This document shows positions 7,308 to 17,447 of a stretch of 58,736 bases of DNA, piece by piece; position 1 is the stretch's first letter, and every line of letters begins with the position of its first letter. A program made the translations under genes and the position numbers. Where the stretch lies: positions 1-58,736 of the forward strand of contig JBDUDR010000003.1 in the NCBI GenBank assembly GCA_040002845.1, in the 5' to 3' direction. This stretch comes from JBDUDR01 sp040002845 (GTDB lineage Bacteria > Actinomycetota > Actinomycetes > Propionibacteriales > Nocardioidaceae). The notes under the pieces are model-generated. The model was not told the origin of the DNA and made no database searches. It was given only the letters and a program-made list of their open reading frames with translations.

Positions 7308-8786
7308 CTAGCCGACTGTCCAGGTATGGACAGGCTCGTTGGTGTGCATCCGGTCGCTGTATCTCCGGACCATCTCGCGCAGCGCATCGAGGCGGCCGAC
7401 CGAACTGTGGTCGTAGAGACTGTGGAACTGGGCGATCTGCCACGTCGCTCCGTTCCGCGCGGTCAGGCATCGGCGTTCGATGACGTCGAGCAACCGGTCA
7501 CGTTCACCGTAGTCGACGCCCCAGGACTCGAGCCCAGCTCTGGCCATCGGCAGCAGCCGCCGCAGCACCAGTTCGGCCGCTGGGACCGTCCCCAGTCCTG
7601 GCCAGTAAACAGGCGCCTCGATACCGTCCCGGGCGCCGGAGTGGAAGTTCTCCGCCGCAGCACTGAACGACATCTGCGACCAAAGCGGCCGCTCGTTCTC
7701 GACGATGGCACGGACGAGCCCGAAGTAGAAGGCAGCATTGGCCATGGTGTCCACCACAGATGGTCCAGCCGGAAGGGAGCGGTTCTCCACGCGGAGGTGC
7801 GGCTTGTCGCCCACGACGTCATAGACCGGGCGGTTCCAGCGGTAGATGGTGCCGTTGTGCAGGCGCAGCTCCGCCAGCTGAGGAGTGTCGCCGCGGTCGA
7901 TCACCTCCACCGGATCTTCGTCCTCGACGATCGGCAACAGCGAGGGAAAGTAGCGCACGTTCTCTTCGAAGAGGTCGAAGATGGATGTGATCCAGCGTTC
8001 ACCGAACCAGACGCGCGGGCGCACACCCTGGGTCTTGAGCTCCTCGCTTCGGGTATCGGTTGCCTGCTCGAACAGGGCGATGCGGGTCTCGTGCCAGAGC
8101 TCCTTTCCCAGCAGGAACGGTGAGTTCGCCGCGATCGCGACCTGCACACCGGCGATCGCCTGGGCAGCGTTCCAGTACGCAGGGAAGTCCTCGGGGCTCA
8201 CTTGAAGGTGAAACTGGGTGCTCGTACAGGCCGCCTCCGGGATTATCGAGTCAGCTGTCGTGTTGAGACGCTCGACCCCGTTGATCTCTATCTGGAGGTC
8301 CTCGCCGCGGGCCGCCAGGATTTGTTCGCTGAGCAGCGCGTAGCGGGGATTAGCCGAGAGCACGTCGGCGGTGAGGTGGCTCGCCTGCAGAGTAGGCAGC
8401 ACTCCTACCATCACGAGCTGGGCGCCGACCTGGCTCGCCTTGGAGTTGGCGTTGTTGAGACTTGCCCGAACGCCCTCCTCGAATGCCGTGAACCCGCCTT
8501 CACCGAGGCGGCGCGGCGGAACGTTGATCTCCAGGTTGAACTGACCGAGCTCGGTCTGGAAGTCGGGATCGGCAATGGCTTCCAATGCCTCGGTGTTCTT
8601 CAGAGCGGGATCGCAGTGCTCGTCGACAAGGTTGAGCTCGATCTCAACGCCGGTCATCGGTCGCTCGAAGTCGAAGCGCGACTCTCGCAGCATCCGGGCA
8701 AACACGTCCAGGCAGCGGCGAACCTTGGCGCGGTACTGAGTGCGGTCATCTCGGGTGAAGGTTCGGTGCTCGACGTCTTGCCCCAT
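7308..8786 (-). CDS. Glutamate--cysteine ligase family protein (GCS2/ATP-grasp-like carboxylate-amine ligase)
   Basis: A 492-residue member of the glutamate-cysteine ligase family 2 (PF04107 type), which joins the gamma-carboxyl of glutamate to an amine using ATP. Characteristic stretches are TGVEIELNLVD at about 44-54, FNLEINVPPR at about 83-92, TSTQFHLQV in the middle, and LRVENRSLPAGPSVVDTMAN. ATG at 8786 follows AGAGGAGG. There are no egtB/C/D neighbours, so an ergothioneine (EgtA) role is not supported, and the true acceptor amine is unknown. The adjacent upstream gene on the same strand is a fused 5-oxoprolinase-type enzyme, which could act on gamma-glutamyl cycle metabolites, but the 121-bp gap means co-transcription is uncertain. 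Confidence 0.85.
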   Translation of the reverse strand: MGQDVEHRTFTRDDRTQYRAKVRRCLDVFARMLRESRFDFERPMTGVEIELNLVDEHCDPALKNTEALEAIADPDFQTELGQFNLEINVPPRRLGEGGFTAFEEGVRASLNNANSKASQVGAQLVMVGVLPTLQASHLTADVLSANPRYALLSEQILAARGEDLQIEINGVERLNTTADSIIPEAACTSTQFHLQVSPEDFPAYWNAAQAIAGVQVAIAANSPFLLGKELWHETRIALFEQATDTRSEELKTQGVRPRVWFGERWITSIFDLFEENVRYFPSLLPIVEDEDPVEVIDRGDTPQLAELRLHNGTIYRWNRPVYDVVGDKPHLRVENRSLPAGPSVVDTMANAAFYFGLVRAIVENERPLWSQMSFSAAAENFHSGARDGIEAPVYWPGLGTVPAAELVLRRLLPMARAGLESWGVDYGERDRLLDVIERRCLTARNGATWQIAQFHSLYDHSSVGRLDALREMVRRYSDRMHTNEPVHTWTVG

Positions 8787-8907
8787 CGCGCCTCCTCTGG
8801 GATCCCTCTCAGCCCCAGCCTGTCGTGAACCAGCCTAAGACGCCAGCCGCTGCCCAGAACCAAGGGTTGCCATGGGGCGGGCCTCCGGCCCGGGCCACGG
8901 CGCCCGG

Positions 8908-11900
8908 TTAGCCGCCGACGCGGCCGTATCCGCCACCCCCGGGTGTCTCGATCACCAGCACGTCGCCGGGCTGCACATCGACCGAGTCGCAGCCGGCCAT
9001 CTGGGTAACCGTGCCGTCGGCGCGCTCGACACGATTGGCTCCCAGCGCCCCAGGCGATCCACCGGCCATGCCGTAAGGCGCCACTCGCCGGTGGCCGGAC
9101 AGTGTGCTGACCGTCATGGGTTCACGGAACCGGATCCGCCGGACGGCTCCGTCGCCGCCGCGCCAGCGGCCGGTGCCGCCGCTGCCGGGCCGGATGGCGA
9201 AGTCCTCCAGCAAGAGCGGGAAGCGCCATTCGAGCACCTCGGGGTCGGTCAGCCGGGAGTTGGTCATGTGCGTCTGCACCACTGATGCCCCGTCGAACCC
9301 CGGTCCTGCTCCGGAGCCGGAACCGACCGTCTCGTAGTACTGGTGACGCTCGTTGCCGAAGGTGACGTTGTTCATCGTGCCGGATCCCTCGGCTTGCAAG
9401 CCCAAGGCCGCGTAGAGGGTGCCGGTGATCGCCTGCGAGGTCTCGACGTTGCCGGCGACGATCGCTGCAGGGTAGACCGGCGCCAGCATCGAGCCCTCGG
9501 GGATGACCAAACGCAGCGGGCGTAGGCAGCCGTCGTTGAGCGGGATCTCGGCGGCGACCAGGGTACGGAACGAATAGAGAACTGCGGCCATGACCACCGA
9601 CGACGGTGCGTTGAAGTTTGTGTCGAGCTGCGTAGAGGTTCCGGCGAAGTCGAGCGTTGCACAGCGCTGCTCATGGTCCACCGTGATCCGCAGGCAGATC
9701 ATCGCGCCAGAGTCCATCTCGTAGCGGTAGGAACCGTCGTCGAGGGCATCGATGACTCGGCGGACAGCTTCTTCGGCGTTGTCCTGCACGTGGTGCATGT
9801 AGGCCTCCACCACCTCGAGCCCGAAGTGGTCGATCATCTTGCCCACCTCGTGCACTCCCTTGGCATTGGCCGCGATCTTCGCGCGGAGGTCGGCGAGGTT
9901 GGTTTCCGGGTTACGCGAGGGGTAGGGCGCCTCGGTGAGTAGCCGCCGGGTCTCGTTCTCGCGGAATGTGCCGTCCTCGACGAGCAGCCAGTTGTCGAAC
10001 AGCACGCCTTCCTCGTGGACATCACGGCTGTTGGCCGGCATGGAGCCTGGGGTAAGACCGCCGATCTCTGCGTGATGCCCACGGGAGGCCACGAAGAACA
10101 AGATCCGCCCGCCCGTGGAGTCGAACACCGGCGTGACCACGGTGACGTCGGGCAGGTGGGTGCCGCCGTGGTAAGGGTCATTGACAGCATAAACGTCGCC
10201 GCTCTTGATGGCGCCCGACCGGCGGCGGATGACTTCCTTGACGGTGGTGCTCATGGAGCCCAGGTGCACCGGGATGTGTGGGGCGTTGGCGACGAGACTG
10301 CCCTCAGGGTCGAACAGTGCGCACGAGAAGTCCAACCGTTCCTTGATGTTTACCGATTGCGCCGTGGACTCGAGCGCTGCGCCCATCTGCTCGGCGATGG
10401 ACATGAACAAGTTGTTGAAGATCTCCAGCCGCACAGGATCGGCCTCGCTGCCGACCGAAGCGTTGCGGCGGGCCAGAACCCGCTCGACCAGAAGATGCCC
10501 GGACGGTGTCATCGTCGCCCGCCAGCCTTCGTCCACCACGGTCGTGGAGTTGGCCTCGGCGATGATCGCAGGGCCGGTCACCGCGTCCCCCGGCCGCATC
10601 CGCTTCCTCAGCTGCAGAGGCACGGCGTGCCAGGATCCGCCGGCATAAAGCTCCACCGAGCCGATCGGCCCGCCCTGACCGGCACTTGACTCGACTAGTT
10701 GGGAGGGGTCGACGTGCTCGGACAGCCCCGTCGCCTCCACCGAGATCGCTTCCACAACCAGCGACCGGTTCACCAAGAAGGAGTATGTCCTGCGGTAGCT
10801 AGCCTCAAAGTCGGCGACCATGTTGTCGAGGTCGGCCAGCTCGACGGCCAACGCGGTGTCGGTGCCGTCGTAGCGCAGATGCGCCCGCGTGGTAATCCGG
10901 ATCCGCTCGTCGGGCACGTCTTCGTCCCGCAACTCGGCCCGGGTGGCCGATCGCAGGGTCTCGGCGACCTCTCGCAGCCGCGGCATGGTCGCGGTCGCCA
11001 ACGGAGCCTCGACGGACTGCTCGCGCATCGCCGTGACGTCGGCCAGACCGATGCCGAGCGCGGACAGCACACCGGCCATCGCAGGCACGAGCACGGTGCG
11101 GATGCCGAGAGAGTCTGCGACCGCGCAGGCGTGTTGCCCGCCGGCGCCGCCGAACGTGGTGAGCACGTATTCGGTGACGTCGTGACCCTTCTCCACCGAG
11201 ATCCGCTTGACTGCGTTGGCCATGTTCGCGATGGCGATCTGCAGATATCCCTCTGCGACCTGTTCGGGTGTCCGGTGGTCGTCGGTCTGCTCGCGGATGT
11301 CATCTGCCAGTTCGGAGAAGCGGCGTCGCACCAGCGCGATGTCCAGCGACTCGTCGCCGTCCGGGCCGAACACCCGAGGGAAATGTGCGGGCTGGACCCG
11401 ACCCAGCATCACGTTTGCGTCGGTCACGGTGAGCGGCCCGCCGTTGCGGTAACAGGCGGGGCCGGGATTCGCGCCGGCCGAGTCGGGGCCGACACGGTAG
11501 CGGCTGCCGTCGAAGTGCAGGATCGATCCGCCGCCCGCGGCGACCGTGTGGATGTCAAGCATCGGCGCCCGCAGTCGGACGCCTGCCACCTGGGTGTGGA
11601 ACACCCGCTCGTACTCCCCGGCGAAGTGCGACACGTCCGTGGAGGTCCCACCCATGTCGAAGCCGATCACCTTGTCGAAGCCAGCCAACTGGGACAGACG
11701 TGCCATGCCCACAATGCCGCCGGCCGGCCCGGACAGGATCGCGTCCTTACCACGGAAGTGCCCAGCTTCGGCGAGGCCGCCGTTGGACTGCAAGAACATC
11801 AGCCTGGCGCCGGGCATCTGCTCGGCCACCGCGTTGACATAGCGTCGCAGCACGGGGGTGAGATAGGCATCTACCACCGCGGTGTCCCCGCGCGGGATCA

Positions 11901-12507
11901 GCTTCATCATCGGGCTGACCTCGCTGGACAACGAGATCTGGCTGAAACCGAGGCGCTCGGCGAGCTCACCGATCGCCCGCTCATGCTCCGGGTACAAGTG
12001 GCTGTGCATGCACGCCACGGCGAGCGTACGGACACCGTCGCCACGCGCCCGATCGAGGTCTGCGGCCAGTGCATCGAGATCCAGAGCACGCAGCACGGTG
12101 CCGTCGGCCTCGATCCGCTCGTCGACCTCGATCACCCGCTCGTAGAGCGGCTGCGGCAACACGATGTGCCGCGCGAAGATTCGTGGCCGGTTCTGGTAGC
12201 CGATCCGCAATGCGTCCGCGAAACCCTTCGTGATCACCAGCGCGGTGCGGTCACCCCGCCGCTCCAGCAGCGCATTGGTGGCCACCGTGGTGCCCATCCG
12301 CACCTGATCTATCCGCGCAGTCGGGATCAGATCGCCGTCGGCGATGCCCAACAGCACCCTGATCCCAGCCACTGCCGCGTCTGGATATCGCCTCGGGTCG
12401 TCCGACAACAACTTGCGCGTGACCAAGCCGCCGTCTGGCCGGCGGGCCACGATGTCGGTGAACGTGCCGCCGCGATCCACCCAGAACTGCCAACCGTCAC
12501 CGGCCAC
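8908..12507 (-). CDS. Hydantoinase A/B fusion, 5-oxoprolinase family
   Basis: A 1199-residue ATP-dependent amidohydrolase with HyuA and HyuB fused in one chain, as in eukaryotic 5-oxoprolinase (about 1288 residues). The N-terminal HyuA half starts WQFWVDRGGTFTDIVARRPDGG and contains MGTTVATNALLERRG, LSGPAGGIVGMA and GFDMGGTSTDVSHFAGEYER, the ASKHA-type nucleotide-binding motifs. The HyuB half starts at about 670 (DPVRLEIFNNLFMSIAEQMG) and includes HIPVHLGSM, DPYHGGTHLPDVTVVTPVF and the C-terminal GGGGYG. GTG at 12507 follows GAGAGGAG. The substrate could be 5-oxoproline or a hydantoin/N-methylhydantoin; the fusion favours 5-oxoproline, without proof. Confidence 0.92.
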   Translation of the reverse strand: MAGDGWQFWVDRGGTFTDIVARRPDGGLVTRKLLSDDPRRYPDAAVAGIRVLLGIADGDLIPTARIDQVRMGTTVATNALLERRGDRTALVITKGFADALRIGYQNRPRIFARHIVLPQPLYERVIEVDERIEADGTVLRALDLDALAADLDRARGDGVRTLAVACMHSHLYPEHERAIGELAERLGFSQISLSSEVSPMMKLIPRGDTAVVDAYLTPVLRRYVNAVAEQMPGARLMFLQSNGGLAEAGHFRGKDAILSGPAGGIVGMARLSQLAGFDKVIGFDMGGTSTDVSHFAGEYERVFHTQVAGVRLRAPMLDIHTVAAGGGSILHFDGSRYRVGPDSAGANPGPACYRNGGPLTVTDANVMLGRVQPAHFPRVFGPDGDESLDIALVRRRFSELADDIREQTDDHRTPEQVAEGYLQIAIANMANAVKRISVEKGHDVTEYVLTTFGGAGGQHACAVADSLGIRTVLVPAMAGVLSALGIGLADVTAMREQSVEAPLATATMPRLREVAETLRSATRAELRDEDVPDERIRITTRAHLRYDGTDTALAVELADLDNMVADFEASYRRTYSFLVNRSLVVEAISVEATGLSEHVDPSQLVESSAGQGGPIGSVELYAGGSWHAVPLQLRKRMRPGDAVTGPAIIAEANSTTVVDEGWRATMTPSGHLLVERVLARRNASVGSEADPVRLEIFNNLFMSIAEQMGAALESTAQSVNIKERLDFSCALFDPEGSLVANAPHIPVHLGSMSTTVKEVIRRRSGAIKSGDVYAVNDPYHGGTHLPDVTVVTPVFDSTGGRILFFVASRGHHAEIGGLTPGSMPANSRDVHEEGVLFDNWLLVEDGTFRENETRRLLTEAPYPSRNPETNLADLRAKIAANAKGVHEVGKMIDHFGLEVVEAYMHHVQDNAEEAVRRVIDALDDGSYRYEMDSGAMICLRITVDHEQRCATLDFAGTSTQLDTNFNAPSSVVMAAVLYSFRTLVAAEIPLNDGCLRPLRLVIPEGSMLAPVYPAAIVAGNVETSQAITGTLYAALGLQAEGSGTMNNVTFGNERHQYYETVGSGSGAGPGFDGASVVQTHMTNSRLTDPEVLEWRFPLLLEDFAIRPGSGGTGRWRGGDGAVRRIRFREPMTVSTLSGHRRVAPYGMAGGSPGALGANRVERADGTVTQMAGCDSVDVQPGDVLVIETPGGGGYGRVGG

Positions 12508-12624
12508 GCACGGCTCCTCTCACCACCCAACCATCCTGCCGGACGTGCGAGTGCCTGCCGTCAGCTGCCTCGCGGCTGTTCCGGGGCTAGAGGGCTCCGC
12601 ACAGAGGCTGCCGGCGCTGCCGAC

Positions 12625-13767
12625 CTAGCCGGCCCGCCGACCCGGCTGGCAACCTGCTACTGCGTAGATCTCCTGCAACGGGATCGGGCGCCAGGCGCTG
12701 GGCGGGACGCACCTGTCGAGCGACTCCTCCAGCAGGTGTGCCATGGAGTAGCCGGGATCGTCGCGCAGCGCACGCTCGGCGGCGCAGCGTGCGAGCGCAC
12801 CAGAGCCCTGGATCCAGCACGCGAAGCCGAGCAGACTCGAGGGGGCGGCTACGAAGCCGTCGACCGCGCGGCGGGTTACCTGGGTCCAAAGGTCGACGTG
12901 GGCCTCGATGCGCGGATGGTCCATCACAGCCCATGCCGCATCCCTGACCATGATGTCCTGCACCGCCACACTCAACCGGGCGCACGCGGTGTCGTCGAGG
13001 TGGCGCTTGTCCTGGCTGAACGTGGTGACGAGATCGACGATCCGATCCATCTCCCGGCCCAACCACGCTCGACGCTCTCGGTCTGCGGTTGGTCGATGCG
13101 ACCACGCCAAGGTCGCGCTCGCGGTTGCCGCAAGCATCGCGCCGCCCGGATCGGGCAGTCGGTCTATCGAGTCGCGCAGCGCCTGCCGGTCAGGCAGGGC
13201 CACGGCACCGGCGACGACGGCCTCGGCAACGACAGTTCCCTCCTGTTGGCCGTAGGCAACCCCTTCCGATGGACAGCAGACGGGGCTGGTGCACACGTAC
13301 GAGTACCACCGCCTGCCGTCTGCCCGCCAGGCGTCCACCAACTCGATGTCGGCGACCGTCAGTGCCGCGGTCAGCTCTTCGACGAAGGTGTCTGCCTCGG
13401 CCGCCTGGGGCGAGAACGCAACCGCAATAACCCGTCGCAGGCCATGGTGACTCAACACCCGGACGAGATAGTCCGCGGTCGCTCGCTGGGTCTGCCGATC
13501 GGGTAGATCCACGCGCAGGATCGGGCCTAGGCGACCTCGCGGCTCGTTCACCACGAGCAGCACGAGGCTGCGCTCGGGTTGAAATCCGAGCTGGTAAGGG
13601 ATGAGCGCGATCACGTCGCCAGGGCTGGATGCCTTCAAGATCGCCTGTGAACCCCCGTGGGACCGCCGGGGAGGGTGCTGGACGGATCGGCCCGAATCCG
13701 CGATGCGTCCGGTGGTCGGTTTGGACCGGGTCGGCTGTCGACGTTGTGTACGCCGTGATCTGCTCAT
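12625..13767 (-). CDS. DUF4192 domain protein
   Basis: A 380-residue cytoplasmic protein with an Arg/Thr-rich N-terminal tail (MSRSRRTQRRQPTRSKP), then the DUF4192 signature: LKASSPGDVIALIPYQLGFQPERSLVLLVV, RVDLPDRQTQRATADYLVRVL and SYVCTSPVCCPSEG. The family is common in actinobacteria and has no known function. ATG at 13767 gives the usual family length; an open frame continuing to 14019 antisense to dinB is not credible. The start is divergent from dinB with 80 bp between, so the two may share a control region. Confidence 0.85.
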   Translation of the reverse strand: MSRSRRTQRRQPTRSKPTTGRIADSGRSVQHPPRRSHGGSQAILKASSPGDVIALIPYQLGFQPERSLVLLVVNEPRGRLGPILRVDLPDRQTQRATADYLVRVLSHHGLRRVIAVAFSPQAAEADTFVEELTAALTVADIELVDAWRADGRRWYSYVCTSPVCCPSEGVAYGQQEGTVVAEAVVAGAVALPDRQALRDSIDRLPDPGGAMLAATASATLAWSHRPTADRERRAWLGREMDRIVDLVTTFSQDKRHLDDTACARLSVAVQDIMVRDAAWAVMDHPRIEAHVDLWTQVTRRAVDGFVAAPSSLLGFACWIQGSGALARCAAERALRDDPGYSMAHLLEESLDRCVPPSAWRPIPLQEIYAVAGCQPGRRAG

Positions 13768-13847
13768 GACGGTCAGCCTGGGCCACAGCGGTCGCCGGAA
13801 CCCCCACTCTCCGCCGCCTGTGGACAAACCCCGCTGTCGGTGGAGCT

Positions 13848-15194
13848 GTGGACAATGAGCAGGTGCGCTCGCAAGCCTCGATCCTGCACCTTGATCTAGA
13901 CGCGTTCTTCGCCGCCGTTGAGCAGCGGGACAAGCCGTCGCTGAGAGGAAAGCCGGTCGTGGTGGGCGGCCTCGGTCCACGCGGTGTCGTGTCGACCGCG
14001 TCCTATGAAGCCCGGACATTCGGCATCAGGTCAGCCATGTCCATGAGCGAGGCGCGATCCCGGTGCCCGAACGCGGCCTTCCTCACCGTGCGCTTCCCGG
14101 CGTACCAGGAGGCAAGCCGGACGGTGATGACCCTGCTGAAAGAGCTGTCCCCATTGGTGGAGCCGCTGTCGCTGGACGAGGCGTTCGTCGATCTGGCCGT
14201 GCCTCCGACGCGTGACCTGACGATCGCCGGGGTCACCAGGTTGACCCACGAGCTGAAGACGACGATCACCAGTACCACCGGGGGGCTGACAGGTTCAGCG
14301 GGTCTCGCCTCGTCGAAGCTGATGGCAAAGGTTGCGAGCGAGCTGGGAAAGCCTGACGGCCTCGTCGTGGTGCCCCCGGGCACTGAGACGGACGTCCTAC
14401 GCCCGCTTCCGGTAACGGTGATCCCCGGCGTCGGTCCGGCTACCACCGAGCGACTCCGCCGCGTGGGAGTCCACACCGTCGATGAGCTGGAGCGCATCAG
14501 CCACGACGAGCTGGTCAGACTCGTCGGCAAAGCGCATGGACATGCGCTCTATCTGCTGGCTCGAGCTCAGGACGACCGTCGAGTCGACCCTGAGCGCGAG
14601 TCGAAGTCGGTGAGCCTGGAGGACACCTTCGACACCGACCTCGTCGACCCCGCCTTGCTCAAGGCGATCGTCGAGCGGCACGCATCGCGGGTCTCCGAAC
14701 GGTTGCGCGCGCACCGGCTGTCTGGTCGCACCATCACGGTCAAGGTACGACTTCACGACTTCACAACCCACACGCGCTCGAGCACACTGCGGGGACCCAC
14801 TGATGATGCGAGGGTGATCGCGCGACTCGCCCGCTCGCTGGTGACCGAGGTCGACACGTCCGGCGGCGTTCGGCTGCTCGGCGTCGGAGTGTCAGGGCTG
14901 GCCGACTGGATCCAGGACGACCTGTTTGCCGATTCCGAGGAGGTCAGCCCGCAGGACGACCTCAGCGGCCCCCCGGCTGTGATCGATCGTCGCGGTCCGG
15001 CCCGGGCCTGGCTTCCGGGCATGGACGTCGAGCACAGGTCGCATGGGCGGGGGTGGGTCTGGGGTTCGGGCCGCGGGCGCGTAACTGTCCGCTTCGAGAC
15101 GGGCGAGACCCGTCCGGGGCCGATTCGCACTCTGCCCGTTGACGACCCTGATCTGCGACCCGCGTCTCCACCCATGCAGCCAACTCCGGGCTAG
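13848..15194 (+). CDS. dinB: DNA polymerase IV (Y-family, DinB)
   Basis: A 448-residue translesion polymerase. Palm and fingers motifs are ILHLDLDAFFAAVEQ (metal aspartate D16), GKPVVVGG, STASYEAR, YQEASR, and the catalytic acidic pair in EPLSLDEAFVDLA at about 110. TGSAGLASSKLMAKVASELGKPDG and the thumb helix-hairpin-helix VIPGVGPATTERLRRVGV follow, then a little-finger domain (SVSLEDTF to LLGVGVSGL) and a tail of about 80 residues without a recognisable clamp-binding motif. I use GTG at 13848 (GGTGGAG close upstream); GTG at 13863 is an alternative. No LexA-type operator was recognised in the 80-bp upstream space. Confidence 0.94.
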   Translation: MDNEQVRSQASILHLDLDAFFAAVEQRDKPSLRGKPVVVGGLGPRGVVSTASYEARTFGIRSAMSMSEARSRCPNAAFLTVRFPAYQEASRTVMTLLKELSPLVEPLSLDEAFVDLAVPPTRDLTIAGVTRLTHELKTTITSTTGGLTGSAGLASSKLMAKVASELGKPDGLVVVPPGTETDVLRPLPVTVIPGVGPATTERLRRVGVHTVDELERISHDELVRLVGKAHGHALYLLARAQDDRRVDPERESKSVSLEDTFDTDLVDPALLKAIVERHASRVSERLRAHRLSGRTITVKVRLHDFTTHTRSSTLRGPTDDARVIARLARSLVTEVDTSGGVRLLGVGVSGLADWIQDDLFADSEEVSPQDDLSGPPAVIDRRGPARAWLPGMDVEHRSHGRGWVWGSGRGRVTVRFETGETRPGPIRTLPVDDPDLRPASPPMQPTPG

Positions 15195-15206
15195 TCACCA
15201 GCCGAT

Positions 15207-17366
15207 ATGGTCCGCTGTGTGACCGACGACAGCAGCGACGCGCCCGAGATCCCCAACCCCCCGATGGCCAAGCGGCTCCCCTTCGAGCGCACACACCACG
15301 GTGACACCATCGTCGACGACTACGAGTGGCTGCGTGACAAGGACGACGCCGAAACGCTTGCGTACCTGAAGGCCGAGAACGCCTACACCGAGTCCATGAC
15401 GGCTGGCCAGGGGCCACTGCGGGAGACGATCTTCGCGGAGATCAAGTCGCGCACGCAGGAGACCGACCTCTCAGTCCCCGTTCGCAGGCACGGCTGGTGG
15501 TACTACTCACGCACGCTCGAGGGCAGTCAGTACGCCCTGCACTGCCGGGCCCCTGTCGGGTCACAAGATCGCACACCCCCAACACTCGACGCACGCACGC
15601 CGATTCCCGACGAACAGATCATGCTGGACGGGAACGCACTTGCCGAGGGGTCCGACTTCTTCGCCTTGGGGACTGTCGACGTTACGTCCGACGGTCGGCT
15701 GCTTGCGTACTCCGTCGATCTCACCGGTGACGAGCGCTTCACGATCCACTTCAAGGACCTCGAGTCGGGAACGTTGCTGACCGATGAGATCCCGAATGCG
15801 TTCTACGGCTCGGCCTGGTCGCGGGACGGGAGCACACTGTTCTACACGACTGTCGACGAGGCGTGGCGACCGTACAAAGTCTGGCGCCATCGCATCGGGA
15901 CCGGCGCCACCGAGGACGTCATGGTCTACCAGGAGTCAGACGAGCGCTTCTGGCTGAACATAGGCGTCTCCCGCAGCGAGCGCTTCATCGTGCTCGACAT
16001 CGGCTCCAGGCTGACCAGTGAGTCACGGGTTCTGGAGTCGGATCAGCCTCTGGGAGAGTTTCGGGTGGTCGTGCCACGACGCGAGGGCGTTGAGTATGGC
16101 ATCGAGCACGCCGTGATCGCCGGTCGGGACCGGTTCTTGATCCTGCACAACGACGGTGCGGCGAACTTCGCGTTGGTCGACGCGCCCGTTGACGACGCCG
16201 ATCCGGCCAACTGGCAGGAGGTCATCGGCCATGACCCAGAGGTACGCCTGCTCGGGGTGGACGCGTTCTCGTCGCATCTGGTCGTGAGCCTCCGACGCGA
16301 GGGCCTCACCGGCCTGCGGATCCTGTCGCTGGACGGCGACGGTTACGGCGCCCGACACGAGATCGACTTCGACGAGACGCTGTTCGGCGCAGCGCCGGGC
16401 GCCAACCCTGAGTTCGACTCCCCCACGTTTCGATACGGCTACGCCTCCTTCGTGACGCCCGCCTCGGTGTTCGACTACGACCTCGCGAGCCGGCAGTCCA
16501 CGCTCCTCAAGCAAACTCCCGTGCTCGGGGACTTCGACCCGAAAGCGTACGAGCAACACCGCGAATGGGCGGTCGCCGATGACGGTGCGCGGATCCCCAT
16601 CTCAGTCGTGGCTCGCAAGGGCACCGTTCGAGACGGCACGGCGCCTGCCCTGCTCTATGGCTACGGGGCCTACGAGATCAGTGTTGACCCGGGTTTCAGC
16701 ATCTCCCGGCTGTCGTTGCTCGACCGCGGGGCAGTGTTCGCGGTCGCGCATGTGCGGGGCGGTGGCGAGATGGGGCGAGCCTGGTACGAGCAGGGGAAGA
16801 TGCTCCACAAGACCAACACGTTCACCGACTTCATCGCCTGCGCAGGGCGACTCGTGGAGCTCGGCTGGACGAGCGGAGACCGGTTGGCAGCCGAAGGTGG
16901 GAGCGCTGGTGGGCTGTTGATGGGCGCGGTAGCCAACTTGGCACCGGGCGCCTTCGCCGGAATCCTGGCCGAGGTGCCCTTCGTCGATGCGCTGACTACG
17001 ATCTTGGACCCGTCGCTGCCGCTGACCGTTGTTGAGTGGGAGGAATGGGGAGACCCCCTTCATTCAGCCGAGGTTTATGAGTACATGAAGTCGTACTCGC
17101 CCTATGAGAACGTGACTGCCATCGACTACCCTCCGATCCTTGCGATGACCAGCCTCAACGACACCCGGGTGCTCTACGTCGAACCCGCGAAGTGGGTAGC
17201 CAAGCTGAGGCTGGTAAGGGCCGGCGACGCGCCGGTCCTGCTCAAGACCGAGCTGGGTGCGGGGCACGGCGGCCCCTCTGGACGGTACGACGCATGGCGC
17301 GACCGAGCCTTCGCCCTGGCCTGGGTGATCGACGTCGTCGGGGCCTCCTCGGAGCCACTGGCCTGA
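15207..17366 (+). CDS. Prolyl oligopeptidase family S9A peptidase (oligopeptidase B-like)
   Basis: A 719-residue cytoplasmic serine oligopeptidase that would cut short peptides after basic residues if it is a true oligopeptidase B. The N-terminus has the S9A start PPMAKRLPFERTHHGDTIVDDYEWLRD, followed by a beta-propeller, then the alpha/beta hydrolase domain. The catalytic triad can be read: Ser566 in GGSAGG, Asp652 in LNDTRV and His687 in GAGHGG. There is no signal peptide. The start is 12 bases after the dinB stop, so co-transcription with dinB is possible. GTG at 15219 is an alternative start. A promoter for sigB lies in the downstream gap. Confidence 0.92.
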   Translation: MVRCVTDDSSDAPEIPNPPMAKRLPFERTHHGDTIVDDYEWLRDKDDAETLAYLKAENAYTESMTAGQGPLRETIFAEIKSRTQETDLSVPVRRHGWWYYSRTLEGSQYALHCRAPVGSQDRTPPTLDARTPIPDEQIMLDGNALAEGSDFFALGTVDVTSDGRLLAYSVDLTGDERFTIHFKDLESGTLLTDEIPNAFYGSAWSRDGSTLFYTTVDEAWRPYKVWRHRIGTGATEDVMVYQESDERFWLNIGVSRSERFIVLDIGSRLTSESRVLESDQPLGEFRVVVPRREGVEYGIEHAVIAGRDRFLILHNDGAANFALVDAPVDDADPANWQEVIGHDPEVRLLGVDAFSSHLVVSLRREGLTGLRILSLDGDGYGARHEIDFDETLFGAAPGANPEFDSPTFRYGYASFVTPASVFDYDLASRQSTLLKQTPVLGDFDPKAYEQHREWAVADDGARIPISVVARKGTVRDGTAPALLYGYGAYEISVDPGFSISRLSLLDRGAVFAVAHVRGGGEMGRAWYEQGKMLHKTNTFTDFIACAGRLVELGWTSGDRLAAEGGSAGGLLMGAVANLAPGAFAGILAEVPFVDALTTILDPSLPLTVVEWEEWGDPLHSAEVYEYMKSYSPYENVTAIDYPPILAMTSLNDTRVLYVEPAKWVAKLRLVRAGDAPVLLKTELGAGHGGPSGRYDAWRDRAFALAWVIDVVGASSEPLA

Positions 17367-17447
17367 GTGCGCCAGGGCGCAGCCCTGAGAAGTCCCTGAG
17401 ATCGGCAACCACTTCCGGTTCCCGTACGTCTGGATGGGTAAGACAAA

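Noticed and set aside
7308..8786. Ergothioneine EgtA
   Set aside because: No egtB, egtC, egtD or egtE neighbours are present.
10699..13506. 935-residue plus-strand ORF
   Set aside because: It is antisense to the fused hydantoinase and DUF4192 genes, has no recognisable domain and arises from high-GC codon bias.
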